Shown here: positions 43,538-54,763 of the stretch, in pieces
Position numbering within the stretch: position 1 is the first letter of the stretch
Layout of the letters: each line of letters starts with the position of its first letter
NCBI RefSeq assembly: GCF_013426205.1
Contig: NC_089422.1
Coordinates: 4,774,001 to 4,838,000 of the forward strand
DNA: 64,000 bases
Reading direction: 5' to 3'
From: Metarhizium brunneum
Taxonomy: Eukaryota; Ascomycota; Sordariomycetes; Hypocreales; Clavicipitaceae
Program-made: the position numbers and the translations under genes
The notes under the pieces: generated by a model
Databases searched by the model: none
Seen by the model: only the letters and a program-made list of their open reading frames with translations
What the model was told of the DNA's origin: nothing

Positions 43538-45089
43538 ATGGCTTTCAAAAACCATGGCCGTCAGTATGACTTGGTCGTCTTTGGAGCTACTGGTAAGCGT
43601 GGCCGCGATAAGCTGGTCATTTTTGTAGTTGTGGAAAAAGGCCATGATGCTAATGGCAGCCTGAACAGGATATACCGGCCAATTAACAGCCGAGCATGTC
43701 GCCAAGTTTCTCCCAACGAATCTGAAATGGGCTGTGGCTGGACGGTCAGAATCCAAGCTTCAGAGCGTAGTTGAGGAATGCAAGAAGCTTAATCCTGACC
43801 GTTTGCCACCCAGTATGTCTAATCTTGGCCTCTTGTTCCGTGCTTTTCAGAACATCTCGGTGTAGCCGCCACTGGTATCAGCTCTAACAAGCTCTTAGGC
43901 ATTGAGATTGCAAATACAAACGATGAATCTCAATTAGAAGCTCTGATCAAAAAGACCTTTATTTTCATCACCACCGTTGGTCCCTACTGCGTGTATGGCG
44001 AACCAATTTTCAGACTCTGCGCCGAGACTGGCACCCACTATCTCGATTGCACCGGCGAGGCTCCCTGGGTTGCTCGCATGATTAAAAAGTATGAAAGCAC
44101 GGCGAAGGACTCTGGAGCCATCATGATACCTCAGTCAGGAATAGAGTCTGCGCCGCCTGACCTAATATCGTGGGCCATGGCGCAACATGTGCGGACAGAA
44201 TTGGATGCTCCTACCAAGGACGTTGTTGTTACTATTCATAAGCTCAAGTGCGTTTTGCGCGTCTCCAGAAACACTCCCTTATCCTAACTATCAGCAGTTC
44301 TGCTCCCTCGGGTGGTACTCTAGCTACGGTGTTAGTTCTCTTTGAAAAGTTCTCCTTGAAAGAGGTTATTGAATCCACGAAGCCGTTTGCGACATCTCCA
44401 ATTCCTTATACCTCCGGCGCGAAACCGCAAAAGGGACTCCTCCAAAGCATTCTGGGTGTCACATCACGACCAAATCTGGGTCTTCTTACTACATCTATTG
44501 CTGGAACGACAGATCAGACCGTTGTTACCAGAACATGGGGCCTCTTACATGAGATTCCCAGTAGGAAGAAGGAATTCTATGGGCCTAGGTTTACTTGGAG
44601 TGAATACTTCAAAGCTAGAAATTGGCTCCATGGGATCGGTATTCACTTTGCGCTAGCCATTGGAAGCTTCTTCCTGGTATTCGTGCCCCCCGTCCGGAGT
44701 CTCGTGAAAAGATTCATCTACCAGCCAGGAGAGGGTGTCAGCAGGGAAGACATGGAAAAGGAAGAGGTAGAGTTTCGTGGTACTGCCACGCCCGACATTG
44801 AGAGCAATCCATCTCAAAAACAAGCCTTCTGCCGTGCCTGGTTCCACGGCAGTTTGTACATGCGTAAGTGCCCATCACGGCTGACGCCTAGAAATGTGAA
44901 ATTGTGTTGCTGACTGACATGTGCGTCATAGTGACAGGGTTGTTTCTCGCCGAGGCTGCATTAACCATTCTTGAAGATGACCTTGATTTGGGAGGTGGTG
45001 TATTCACTCCCGCGTGCTTGGGACAAAAGTATCTTGATCGTGTGAATGATGCTGGCTTCAAAATTGAAGTCAGGACTGTTGAGGGCTAA
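43538..45089 (+). CDS. Saccharopine dehydrogenase-like oxidoreductase (SCCPDH family)
   Basis: Five exons, 43538-43592, 43669-43812, 43899-44247, 44295-44863 and 44932-45089, give 424 aa. The N-terminal Rossmann fold reads YDLVVFGATGYTGQLTAEHV, assembled only after splicing intron 1. It is followed by WAVAGRSESKLQSVVEECKK, FITTVGPYCVYGEP, THYLDCTGEAPWVARMIKKY and GIESAPPDLISW, all typical of SCCPDH. A hydrophobic segment near the middle of exon 4 (ALAIGSFFLVFVPPVRSLV) suggests lipid-droplet or membrane association. Intron 2 has two usable acceptors: I chose the distal one (43898; CTAAC branch point just upstream), which restores PPSIEIANTNDE. The proximal one (43850) would make a 38-bp intron and add a 16-residue insertion. 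Intron 3 ends in tandem CAGCAG. The family is related to, but distinct from, lysine-pathway saccharopine dehydrogenase. The substrate is unknown. Confidence 0.85.
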
Positions 45090-45833
45090 TCTGCGTCAGC
45101 TGGGGTGTCACATGTACTGATATTTGAACATTTGCGTCAACCTTGTGACAGGGTCGTTGCCCGGTCAAGTGCGAGCATGATGCTATCAGAACTGGCTTTA
45201 TTGGCATTATTTCTTGCGTTTCTTGTTCTGTCATCGGAGGCAATAGTAACTTTGGCCAATTTCCTGTATTACCCTACGTATAATCTAGGTTTGCAGCTGG
45301 TCGTACGAAACTGAATACCCTCCTCAGCTCTAACACACCGGGCTGTCCTCATGGGTCAGGATGACAATTTGCTTGCATAACAGCCGGTGCCGCCAACGCA
45401 TACTGTGGAATACCATTCGCCACAAATAACGGTGCTAACGAAGTCTTGTGAGTATGATGCGTAGCTACTGGTCATTGTTAAATACCGCTTTCTGCAATAG
45501 TAATTGCGTTTGGCGCAGAATGTAGATTTCTGGCTCGTTGGCTACCAAGCACCCAAGTAGTTGTTAGCTTATCACTTGAGCTAAATGCGCGTAGAAATAA
45601 ACGCTTCGTAAAACTGCCCTTGGTCCATGGTCATCGACAATGCGACATGGTACCGACAAAAAGGACTCAAAATAACAAGGTGCGCATGCTTATCCGCAAG
45701 TCGCGTAATGGAGTACGTTGTATTTCGTACGGAGTAGCCATTGGGCTTGGCCAAACACTCAAGCCTCAACCTCACAACCTACGTAGCCCAAAATTAACCA
45801 GGGCCATTGAGCATTCATCCTCCCGCAATCAAC
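45090..45833. other. Intergenic gap, SCCPDH / Par14
   Basis: 744 bp between two plus-strand genes: 3' flank of the first and promoter of the second. It has a GTACGGAGTA copy near 45729. No exon recognised. Confidence 0.5.
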
Positions 45834-46420
45834 ATGGGAAAAAACGATAAAAAAGGCGCCGAAAAGTCCGCTGGTAAGGGCAAAGGGGCGGACAAAGAAT
45901 CGGGCGGCAAAGGCAAGGGAGCACAAGCCATCAACGTGCGGCACATTTTGGTGAGTATCGCGGCCAGATCCATCATTCGAGGCACAGCTCTAACCTCGAG
46001 ATGCGCCAAAGTGCGAGAAGCACGCCAAAAAAGAAGAGGCTCTTGCCAAGCTCAATGATGGCGTCAAATTTGATGAAGTAGCGCGCAATTACTCAGAGGA
46101 CAAAGCGAGACAAGGTTTGCCACAGCCAATTACTAGCCATCATCATCATCATAAAATCGACAGCACGATCCAGCTGACAGCATGCTCAATTACCACAGGA
46201 GGCGCACTGGGATGGAAAACCAAGGGTAGCCTGGACCCAAAGTTTGAGGAAGCGGCGTTTGCCCTGGAGCCTAGTACGACAAATAATCCCAAGATTGCCG
46301 AAGCCAAGACGGAATTTGGCTATCATATCATCATGGTAAGCTTCTGACAGATCTGGAGAATCCCTCACAAGATGACTTGTTATTCATTGACAATCGGGGC
46401 AGGTTGAGGGACGCAAGTAG
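45834..46420 (+). CDS. Parvulin-type prolyl isomerase (Par14/PIN4)
   Basis: Four exons, 45834-45950, 46012-46114, 46199-46335 and 46403-46420, give 124 aa. The N-terminus is a Lys/Gly-rich basic extension ([20 protein letters not shown]) as in Par14, which binds DNA and pre-ribosomes. The parvulin domain follows: [58 protein letters not shown] and [12 protein letters not shown], with the conserved His in RHIL and FGYHI. There is no WW domain, which separates it from Pin1/Ess1. Introns are 61, 84 and 67 bp; the last exon is 18 nt and encodes only VEGRK plus stop. It catalyses cis-trans isomerisation of peptidyl-prolyl bonds, probably in nucleus and nucleolus. Identification is strong. Confidence 0.93.
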
Positions 46421-46699
46421 TTTACAATCATAACGATACGACAGTCACATAAATCACACATTCGCAAAGACTATGAATATGAAATACCATGTTGTGAAGC
46501 TGAAACTTTTGTCTCTTTTTTTATTATTCTTTTCCTCATGCCAAGGCCTGTGTCACACTGAGACCTGAACCCATCCTGAACCCAGCTGAAGTGCCTAGAG
46601 TACAACCGCAAGTGTCGTGTCCGGCGGTCTTGAAACACCAAGTCCGCACCTCTATTACCCTTCAAAATTCAACGCCGTATCGTGAACATGTAAATAACT

Positions 46700-47404
46700 T
46701 TACGAAGGCTGAGAAGTCTGGAAGTAGTTGAGGAGGATGGAGCGCTCTTGCGACTCCTCACCCCAGTCCTTGACCACGACGCAAGAGCAGTTGACAACCT
46801 TGCGGGCGTTGCCCTCACGGTCAAGAACGCCTGTCATGCGATAGTTAGCAAGAAATTGCCCTTCCCTCCTTCTGAGCGCATCGACACCGAGAGCTGTGGT
46901 TTTTAGGAATTCACATACAGAGACCGGCCCACTCGCCAAGCTGCTTGCCATCCTGAACCTTGATCAGGGGAATCTTATGCTCATCACAGAGGGCGGCAAC
47001 AAGCTTCTTGTAGGCATCCTCCTCGCAGTTCTCGTTCAGGACACACATGTGAGCCTGGCGACGGTCGAGAGCCTTGGAAGCCTCGCGGAGACCGCGGGCG
47101 AGGCCATCGTGCATGAGAGCCAGCTTCAGAACACCCTTGAGGGCGTCCAGAACGGACATCTGGCCCTTGGGGGCATCGGCCGAAACCTCAACCTCCTCGG
47201 AGACTTCGGGGGCGTTGTTCTCTTCTACGTCCGACTACAAGTTGAGCAACATGTTAGCAATTGTTCGTTTTTTTCGATCAAGCCAAGTTCGAGTCGACTG
47301 TGTGTGACGGCGGGGTGCGATGCGCTGCTTGCAATATCCTGCCTTCCAAGACATAAATTCGCGAAGGACCGGCTCGTGTAAGATTTTTTAGAAATACTAA
47401 CCAT
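46700..47404 (-). CDS. RPS12: 40S ribosomal protein eS12 (Rps12)
   Basis: Three exons, 47404-47402, 47234-46919 and 46830-46700, give 149 aa. The first coding exon is just the initiator ATG, followed directly by a GTTAGT donor and a 167-bp intron; the second intron is 88 bp. The protein begins [20 protein letters not shown], an acidic tail typical of fungal eS12. It continues [80 protein letters not shown] and [18 protein letters not shown]. This is the L7Ae-like fold of the small-subunit beak. It lies head to head with uS8, with 661 bp between their ATGs, suggesting coordinated control of two ribosomal protein genes. The identification is secure; the ATG-only exon is the natural solution since no other in-frame ATG precedes SDVEE. 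Confidence 0.95.
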
Positions 47405-48065
47405 CTTGAGTGTTTATCTTGTCGGGCGATCCTCGAAGATTTCAAGTGTTTGGTTAAAGGGAAAAAGTAAGTGACGGAAGTTTCGTCGTGAGGGTGGTGG
47501 GCTTGGAGGGACGGACGGTCCAAACGAGGATTTGCCGAAATCCCTGGTGGCCAAGTGCGTGGTGCGTGATGGTTTAGGGCATTTTTACGTGCACGGACCA
47601 CCAGGGCACACGAAATCGCTCCAAGTGGCCCCACCCACCAGCGAAACTGCTCCCAGCCTGTGTGCACGACGCTTTTTTTTTACGACTCTCACGACAGTCT
47701 CGCCATCCATCCAGAGCCGACAAAGCAACCGCTGAGGTATGTAGAATTCTTGCAAGCACTGACAGCGATTCGGAATCCAGCAGGATGATGCCTCTTATCG
47801 TGGTTGGGGAGAGCAATCCTGGGCGCCGCGACGGGTGAGGACGTGATTTGTGCTGGCAATGCTGTCGAAATACGTCGAGAACCTGGTCGCGGGACGCCCT
47901 CGATACGCTTCTCCTCTTCGAAAATGAGCGGCAGAACCCTCCTCGATAATTGATCCCTGGAGGGCACTCTTCTTGCTCACGACCACGCGAGGCTAACACC
48001 GATTTTTCTTTGGCAGATACCTCATTTCCAGCTCGACTTGAGAATCTCCGTACAACACCGCCAAA
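47405..48065. promoter_or_regulatory. Divergent promoter of two ribosomal protein genes, eS12 / uS8
   Basis: 661 bp between the ATGs of RPS12 (minus) and RPS22 (plus). A single shared regulatory region for two stoichiometric 40S proteins is plausible. A T-run is at 47673-47681, and a pyrimidine-rich leader lies just before the uS8 ATG. I cannot identify named factor sites by eye. Confidence 0.55.
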
Positions 48066-48718
48066 ATGGTTCGCACTTCCGTTCTCCACGACGCCCTCAA
48101 CTCCATCAACAATGCCGAGAAGACCGGCAAGCGTCAGGTCCTGATCCGACCTAGCTCCAAGGTCATCGTCAAGTTCCTCCAGGTCATGCAGCGCCACGGT
48201 ACGTAACCCGCCACAAGACGACAACTTGGGCTTTTCTCTCCTGCACGCGGATGGATCCCTTGACCACCATCATTCGGCATGATAACTAGGGCGACGGTCT
48301 TTTTACGCACCACGGCCCAGCCCCTATAAGTTGCCGATAAATTGAAGTCCTGCGGTGGTCTTGGGTCTGTCTGCGAACCGGGGAGAATTTCCCCTGTCCA
48401 TTCCAAGTCAATATATCCGAGTCTTGTCGCAACATCGCTAAAACATTGTTCTGTGCAGGATACATTGGTGAATTCGAGGAAGTCGACGATCATCGCTCTG
48501 GCAAGATTGTCGTTCAGCTGAACGGCCGTCTCAACAAGACTGGTGTCATCTCGCCCCGATACAACGTCCGTCTGGCTGATCTCGAGAAGTGGGTCGTCAA
48601 GCTGCTGCCCGCCCGTCAGTTCGGCTACGTTATCCTCACCACCTCCGCCGGTATCATGGACCACGAGGAGGCCCGTCGCAAGCACGTTGCTGGCAAGATT
48701 ATTGGTTTCTTCTACTAA
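48066..48718 (+). CDS. RPS22: 40S ribosomal protein uS8 (Rps22/S15a)
   Basis: Two exons, 48066-48198 and 48459-48718, separated by a 260-bp intron, give 130 aa, the exact family length. It begins [20 protein letters not shown], continues [60 protein letters not shown] and [20 protein letters not shown], and ends [11 protein letters not shown]. All hallmark uS8 segments are present. It binds the central domain of 18S rRNA in the small subunit. The intron splits the glycine codon of HGYIGEF; at 260 bp it is about four times the window's usual intron, a feature shared with the eL43 gene. Certain identification. Confidence 0.97.
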
Positions 48719-49432
48719 GCGCGACGGATCATCAATAAAAAGAATTGGGGCATAGCTGGCGTTATGAAAAGGTTATGATGACAATGGCCAATACCCTGAG
48801 GCAGCCATTGGGATAGTCGCGAAATCGATGAATACATGCCTTGGTGAAGCTGCTACACTACAAAATCTCGAATGTTCCTAATGTGATTGCGTTTGATTGG
48901 TGATATTGCCGATATGCTGTGAGCTTGATGGTACCAGCCATTATATACATCTACGACAGACGAATACCATTCATTGCCGCAAATTCGAGGGCCCCCAAAG
49001 TACGGCCACCCAATAACTACGAAGTGCTTTAAAGTTAAAACACTTTGTGTTCTGTCGATCTGCACAGCACGTCGTCAATAGTAGGGTACAGGTACAAGCC
49101 GTTTCATGAAGGTAGAGCGTCTTGCGGCGTACTAGTACCCCTCCACGTTGTTGATGGGGCGACGGTGCCAAAAGCGGGTAGTAGCTATCAGAGTGGCTGC
49201 AGCCGACGGCGCTCTCGAAAGTAAACAGTGATCCATGACATCGTCCTCCATTCTCGTTCCACGTTTTGCATTCTCAATACCCGCATACCAGTCAGCTCTA
49301 AAATAACTCCGTATCGAATCTAGATTTTATTTCGAATATCCGTGCAAATAAAAACCCTCCGCTATCCAACTGACCTAAACGGCAGAGCTCTACACGCCAG
49401 TCTGCCAATTGGAAGGGGATCTGGTACACATT
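48719..49432. other. Intergenic gap, uS8 3' / GT90 5'
   Basis: 714 bp between two plus-strand genes, AT-rich, with no recognised exon or repeat. Contains the uS8 terminator and the GT90 promoter. Confidence 0.5.
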
Positions 49433-51448
49433 ATGCTGCGACGACAACTTACTGTTTTCGCAGCATTTATATTCTTCACAGTTTGCATATACTCTGCATT
49501 GCGAATATCACATCAAGAAACGAAATTAGTGGTTAAGCACACGGGTAATACTAGATCAGACCAGTCGCCGTTGAAGCCATCGTTACATGAGGTACAGAAG
49601 TTAGAATCGACCTTGACATTAGCATATGAGCCGACGACAATAAATGATGCACGTCTCAAACCAACACAGGCAGAGGAGCTGCAAGAGGATTGGGGTGATG
49701 CGACTACAATACACGGGGGGCCCAGGGCCAAGGATGTCTTGAGCTCGAAAAGACACCCCATTCAACATCTCATGACGGACGCAAGACGAGAGCTAGAGGG
49801 GACGACGAAACGACAATCCAAGGATCTCGAAAGCGCAGTGAAAGAGTACCGTCGGCGATATGAAATACCGCCGCCTCCCCATTTCGACAAATGGTTCGAA
49901 TTCGCGAGATCCAAGAACGTCCAGCTCATCGACGAATTTGACACGATATACAATCTCATCACACCATTCTGGGGACTAAAACCGAAAACTATTCGAGACC
50001 GAGCCAAAGAGGCACTAGGAAATGACAACGCACTCATCGGCGTTGCCATACGCAACCACCAGATTTCACACATGGAAGGCGGCATGGAATGGCAGCGCAA
50101 TGCTACGCAAGGCATGCTAGACGGCTTCCTGAAGTACTTGCCCGATATGGACCTCGCATTCAACATCCACGACGAGCCGAGAGTTATCGTCCCCCATGAC
50201 GATCTAACGAGGCTTGTGAAAAAGGCCAAGACGGAGAATATGCCCGCGTCAAACTCGGTCAAGAGGCCCACGAATGATTTTTCCAAGACGTCCCCTGAGC
50301 TGAGCGACAAGATGATATTCGAACAAGTCAAGCACTCGAGGTTCAATTCGTTTAGCCGACAAGCAACCTGGACTCATTCGAGAATGTCATGCCCCCCGGA
50401 GAGCCCTGCCAGAATTCTAGAGGAAGATGAGCGATGGGACGACCTTAGCCAGTACGGTGTTAGCGAACTTGGCTTCGTGTACAACTCCACGGCCATGGCG
50501 GACATATGTTTCAGTCCCTCGCTCAGCTCGACATATGGCTTCTTTGACAGGCCAAATACATATAAAGTAGTGCATGACCTCTTTCCCATCTTCTCGCAGT
50601 CCAAGATCTCTTCATACAATGACATCATTTACCCTTCGCCGTGGTACTGGTACGACAAGGTCAAGTACAAGGAAGAAGAGGATATGCCCTGGGACGAAAA
50701 GGACAGCAAGTTATACTGGCGGGGTTCCACGACGGGCGGTTTTAGTCGCGACGGCGGTTGGAGGAGACAGCACCGTCAACACTTTGTCAAGAAGATTAAT
50801 GCTGGAGGACAGGCAAAGATTGTCAAAAACCAGGGGAGTCAGAGTAGGCCAAAGTGGGCGGTAACCGAGGTCTCTCGCGCCGATTACAGCACTCTCACGG
50901 ACGTTTCATTCTCTCATATTGGTCAGTGCGATGAGGGAGACTGCAAGGCGCAGCAGGCCTTTTTCAACGTTTCGTCTCGTGTGAATCAAACCGATGCCTG
51001 GGGATACAAGTACCTCCTGGATATGGATGGAAATGCCTTCTCAGGCAGGTTTTTAGCATTTTTACAAAGCATGAGCCTGACATTCAAGTTCGCCTTGTTT
51101 CGGGAATGGCATAACGAATGGCTTAAGCCGTGGGTTCATTATGTCCCGCTGAGCTTGCAAGGTGATGACTGGCTCGAGACTGTGCGGTTCTTCAATGAGA
51201 GCAGTTTGGGTGCGGAGGACGGGAAGAACATGGCGATGGAGAGCCGAGAGTGGGCAGCGAAGACGATGAGGAAGGAGGACATGGAGGTTTGGTTTTTCAG
51301 GTTACTACTTGAGTGAGTTTTTTTCTTCTCTGGCTGCGCTTGTCTTGATATGATGATTGGGCTGACGAATTGTAGGTATGCGCGCGTGATTGATGATCAA
51401 CGGGCCATTATTGGTTTCGATATGTTTAGTTCGGGGAAAAAATTATAG
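49433..51448 (+). CDS. GT90 (CAP10-like) glycosyltransferase
   Basis: Two exons, 49433-51312 and 51376-51448 (intron 63 bp), give 650 aa. The first in-frame ATG (49433) begins MLRRQLTVFAAFIFFTVCIY, a type II signal anchor (about 6-22), so the enzyme should face the Golgi lumen. A stem rich in charged residues leads to the catalytic region: HFDKWFEFARSKNVQLIDEF, LITPFWGLKPKTIRDRAKEA, YPSPWYWYDKVKYKEEEDMP, LYWRGSTTGG near residue 429, and LLDMDGNAFSGRFLAFLQS. WRGS-T-G and LDMDGNAFS-R are CAP10/GT90 signatures. It ends IIGFDMFSSGKKL. Related fungal enzymes add xylose or other sugars to glycans, as in capsule formation in Cryptococcus. Which glycan is built here is unknown. Family call strong, substrate open. 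Confidence 0.9.
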
Positions 51449-51759
51449 GGTCTGTATATGTTGGTTGGATCACGACTTTTGATTAGAGGCATTTTAGCAT
51501 AGTGTGGCGTCGGCGTTGTAAATTGCATATTCATGAGCGATGGCATGGCATTGGACACGGTTTGAATGCACTTTAGATAACCTGGGTACTTGGGGGCATT
51601 TTTGTTTCAACTTGGCTTTAAGAAACTCAATCCGCAATCCTGTATATATCCCTGCGCCTACCGGTAATGATGATTACCATCCAATAATTCGCTATATAAT
51701 CTGCAAGACCACTTTTGCGTATTAACTTACGTACAAATCCTCGTCTGCTCTGAGTCGCC
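51449..51759. other. Convergent gap, GT90 / PAF1
   Basis: 311 bp between converging stop codons, AT-rich; presumably two 3' UTRs. Nothing else seen. Confidence 0.55.
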
Positions 51760-53269
51760 TTAGTCCTCATCCTCATCGGCTTCCGCATCTCTTTCCCCGG
51801 AGGGCGAGCGTCTCTCGGCCCCTTCGCTACCATTTGCCTCTGCGTCTTCACCGTCTGCCTCACCAGCGTCTTGGTCCTGCGCGGGCTCCTCCTCCGCTTC
51901 CTGCTCCCAACCAAGAGGGTGATGCTCGTACTTCCTCATGGCATCGAGCATTTCCTCGGTTGGGTCATCGACGGTGATGTCCAGCTGGTCGACGATTTGC
52001 TCCTCCTCTTCGGAAATACCAATCGTTCGGGCGATATTCTTGGTTCGCTGCGGCCGGATGGTTGACTTTTGCATGACGGGGTAGTAGTACATTGCTTTCT
52101 GTTTCGGATAGGTATCCTCGTCGTTGTACGCAAGGATCACCTCGTCCTCGTACTTGGTAGGGTGATCGAGCTCGGTCTCGTGAGAGGTCTCGTATGCTCG
52201 GACCCTGTTGAACTGGAAATAGCCACCGCTCTCGCCCTGGTGCGTGTACAGCTCTTCGCCGTCATGGTCAGGGTCGTCGACATCGAACTTGCGGCGGAAG
52301 TTGTCCGCTACAGAGCTGCTCTGTCCGAGGTAGAAATCGTAGTTCATCAAGTTTTGAGGCTTGGGGTTGTTTTCGGGATCCTGCTCGTGCGCCTCGAGGG
52401 CAGCCTCGTAAGCCGCGTCCTCGGCCGCCGTGCGCTCTATCGGCCGCAGCAGACCGCTTAGAAGACGCGTGTCGTACTTGTTTGACTTGCCGACGGGATT
52501 GGTCTGGAACTTGACCGTGACGTAGGCGCCGGAATCGGGGAAGGCGTAGAGGTCTGGTAGGAGGGGGATGGCCTGGACGACCTTGAGGTGCTTCTTTGTA
52601 GGGTGCTTGATTCGCTTGGGATCTTTGAGGTCCTGCTGGGCAATATCAAAGCCATGGTCGATCTTGCGTTTGATGACTTGGGGCGAGTCGGCTGCAGCTT
52701 CGGGGGCATGTCGTTGAGGCTTCCGTGCCTTGGCGAGCAGGGCTCGCGGGTTGCCCCCCTCGTGTCTCTTTGGCGTCGATGACGAGATGTATTCTGTTCG
52801 CCGGAGGAAGGATACGTTTGCTTCGGCCACCTTGGGCTTGCCGAGAGCCGCGATAGGTCTCAAAAGTGCCCTGTCGTGAGGGTGGACGGCGGGAGCTTGT
52901 GCGGGAGCCTGGATAGCTGTTACATGCGTTAGTCGACTTGCGCGCGAACGAAGAACATTCAACTGATGGACACATGCGTGCCATTCGGGCAAGCTCACAT
53001 CGTTCATCGCCGTCAAACACGCCGGGCATGCCCACTAAGTCCAAGGGCATGCCGAGCTCGGCATCGGCCTCGATATTCAGCGGCTGCTCTCTCGCTAGCC
53101 GCGAAGCGAATCCAGGAGTCGTATACTGTCCACTCGCCAGGCCCATATTAGGGATGTCCAGCAGCTTAGGCGGATTGGGTGGCGGAGGCAGGGCATTGGA
53201 GAAGCGAATTCGCGCGATGAAGTCTTGATGCACCATGCGCTCACCAGAGCGCGCCCCCGAGGACGACAT
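51760..53269 (-). CDS. PAF1: Paf1 complex core subunit Paf1
   Basis: Two exons, 53269-52999 and 52916-51760, with an 82-bp intron, give 475 aa. The start MSSSGARSGERMVHQDFIAR is followed by IRFSNALPPPPNPPKLLDIP, the diagnostic Paf1 N-terminus. Other conserved blocks are NVSFLRRTEYISSSTPKRHE, LKDPKRIKHPTKKHLKVVQA, IPLLPDLYAFPDSGAYVTVK, LMNYDFYLGQ, GYFQFNRVRAYE and AYNDEDTYPKQKAMYYYPVM. The C-terminus is a long acidic, Glu/Asp/Ala-rich tail (DQDAGEADGEDAEANGSEGA and beyond), as in other fungal Paf1 proteins. With Ctr9, Leo1, Cdc73 and Rtf1 it travels with RNA polymerase II and promotes elongation and histone H2B ubiquitination in the nucleus. Identification is secure. Confidence 0.95.
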
Positions 53270-53989
53270 TGTGCTGGCAACGCAAGGCAGTCAGCCCCGA
53301 AATGTGCAAAAATGGCAGAATGCTCGCACAATCTCGTGTGTTTCGGTTCTCGCGAGGTTGAAGACAGACAGAGTCGCAGATGGTCCGTCGCCAATGGTGA
53401 GGTGTAAGTTGCGAAGTTGCGACTGGGCCAGGCCGGGCCAAGGCTGGGGGAAAAAAGCCAGCGGGAGGGCGAGGCTGCGGACCGACGATGCAAAGCTGGC
53501 GCGGCAGCTCCCCGCCGCCCGCACCTTCCGTTGCGTGAAATCTTGTGTGCGACGGCGGCGGTAACATTTCAAAATAATAAAAAAAAGGGGGCTCAATTAT
53601 TTCCCAATGTTACTTTGATTCAATTTTTGATTCTGTCTCTCATCAACGAACCATCTCCAAGAATCGGGCCCGCATTCGGCTCTCGTTCCATTATGACACC
53701 GCATTTTCCCAACAGCCCACCCGCCATATGTCTAATGCCGATCTATTATGTCCCTGCTACCTGCTACGCATAAAATGCCTATCACTCTGGTGTTACAAGC
53801 CGATCCCAATTTCAAGCCCGCGCAGCATCTCCCCATAACATTAACTACCAGCTCCCAAAAAGCGAGCATGTGTTTGTACAATAGACACCGAAAAGAAAAC
53901 AAGGGCCATTGGCGTTTTGTGACAATTCATGTCGGAACGTGGGCAGGGGGGATGCCGTCCGCTACCTGTTCTCCTGCATCGAGAGACGA
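53270..53989. other. Intergenic gap, PAF1 5' / RER1 3'
   Basis: 720 bp between two minus-strand genes: PAF1 promoter on the left, RER1 3' flank on the right. The GC-rich part next to PAF1 (53270-53570) yields several overlapping open frames on both strands, none with a family signature. Confidence 0.5.
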
Positions 53990-54763
53990 CTAAGAGTTGT
54001 CTTTGCGGTAGTTCTTCTTGCCCATGGTGAATGGAACGTAGCGATACTTGATCATATGCTGAATTTGCTTGCGCACTGAGGAGGAATAGAAGTGGTCAGC
54101 CAAGGTGTTGCCCAACGTGGAAACGTCCAACGTGACAACTTACTCGTCAGGACAAAGAGAATAATCCAATACATGACCAGGACAGGCCAGAAGACAGGAA
54201 TGTTGAAGAATTCGAAGAAGGTGCAGAAGAAGGAGATGGCAATGGCACGGGTAGCCCAGTACCAAAACTTGAACTCGGGAAGACGCCTAATGAAGGGCTT
54301 GAACTCCTCATCCTGCTTGGTCGGGAGGGTCCCTACGGCACCATCTTCCATGTCCTGGTCGACCGCATCGTTGGAAGGGTCAAATTTGGGCTGGAGGAAA
54401 GCCAGAAACAGGTTGAGCAGATAAATGCCGAGCGCATAGGCAACTGTGGGAGGAGTCAGCGGACCGTAGAATGAAAAGACGTCGGACCCTCAACATACCA
54501 ATGTACCATCCCTGGATGAAGAAAATGCGCACGAAGAAGAGTAGTAGGGTGACGCCGGTTGCAACCCATCTGTAGAGCACAAAGGGCGTAGACTGGTCGA
54601 GCAGAGCTTGGTAATGCTACTTCCGAGTTAGCGCAACTATTTCTTGTTCAATGACAATGTTCCCGTCTCGTATACGACTGGCGTGTCGGCGTACCCTTTG
54701 CAGTTTGGTCGTGTGGGCTGTGACAGCGGCGAAAGGGGTCTGTTCAGGCTCTGGCGCATCCAT
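53990..54763 (-). CDS. RER1: Golgi-ER retrieval receptor Rer1
   Basis: Four exons, 54763-54695, 54616-54499, 54443-54144 and 54075-53990 (introns 78, 55, 68 bp), give 190 aa, the family's usual size. The start [20 protein letters not shown] leads to [20 protein letters not shown]. Four hydrophobic segments follow: [40 protein letters not shown], then, after a cytosolic loop [34 protein letters not shown] and [17 protein letters not shown]. The protein ends [20 protein letters not shown], then KKNYRKDNS. Rer1 sits in early Golgi membranes and returns ER membrane proteins by recognising polar residues in their transmembrane segments. Both the EFKFWYWAT block and the [11 protein letters not shown] tail are strongly conserved. 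Identification is certain. Confidence 0.95.
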
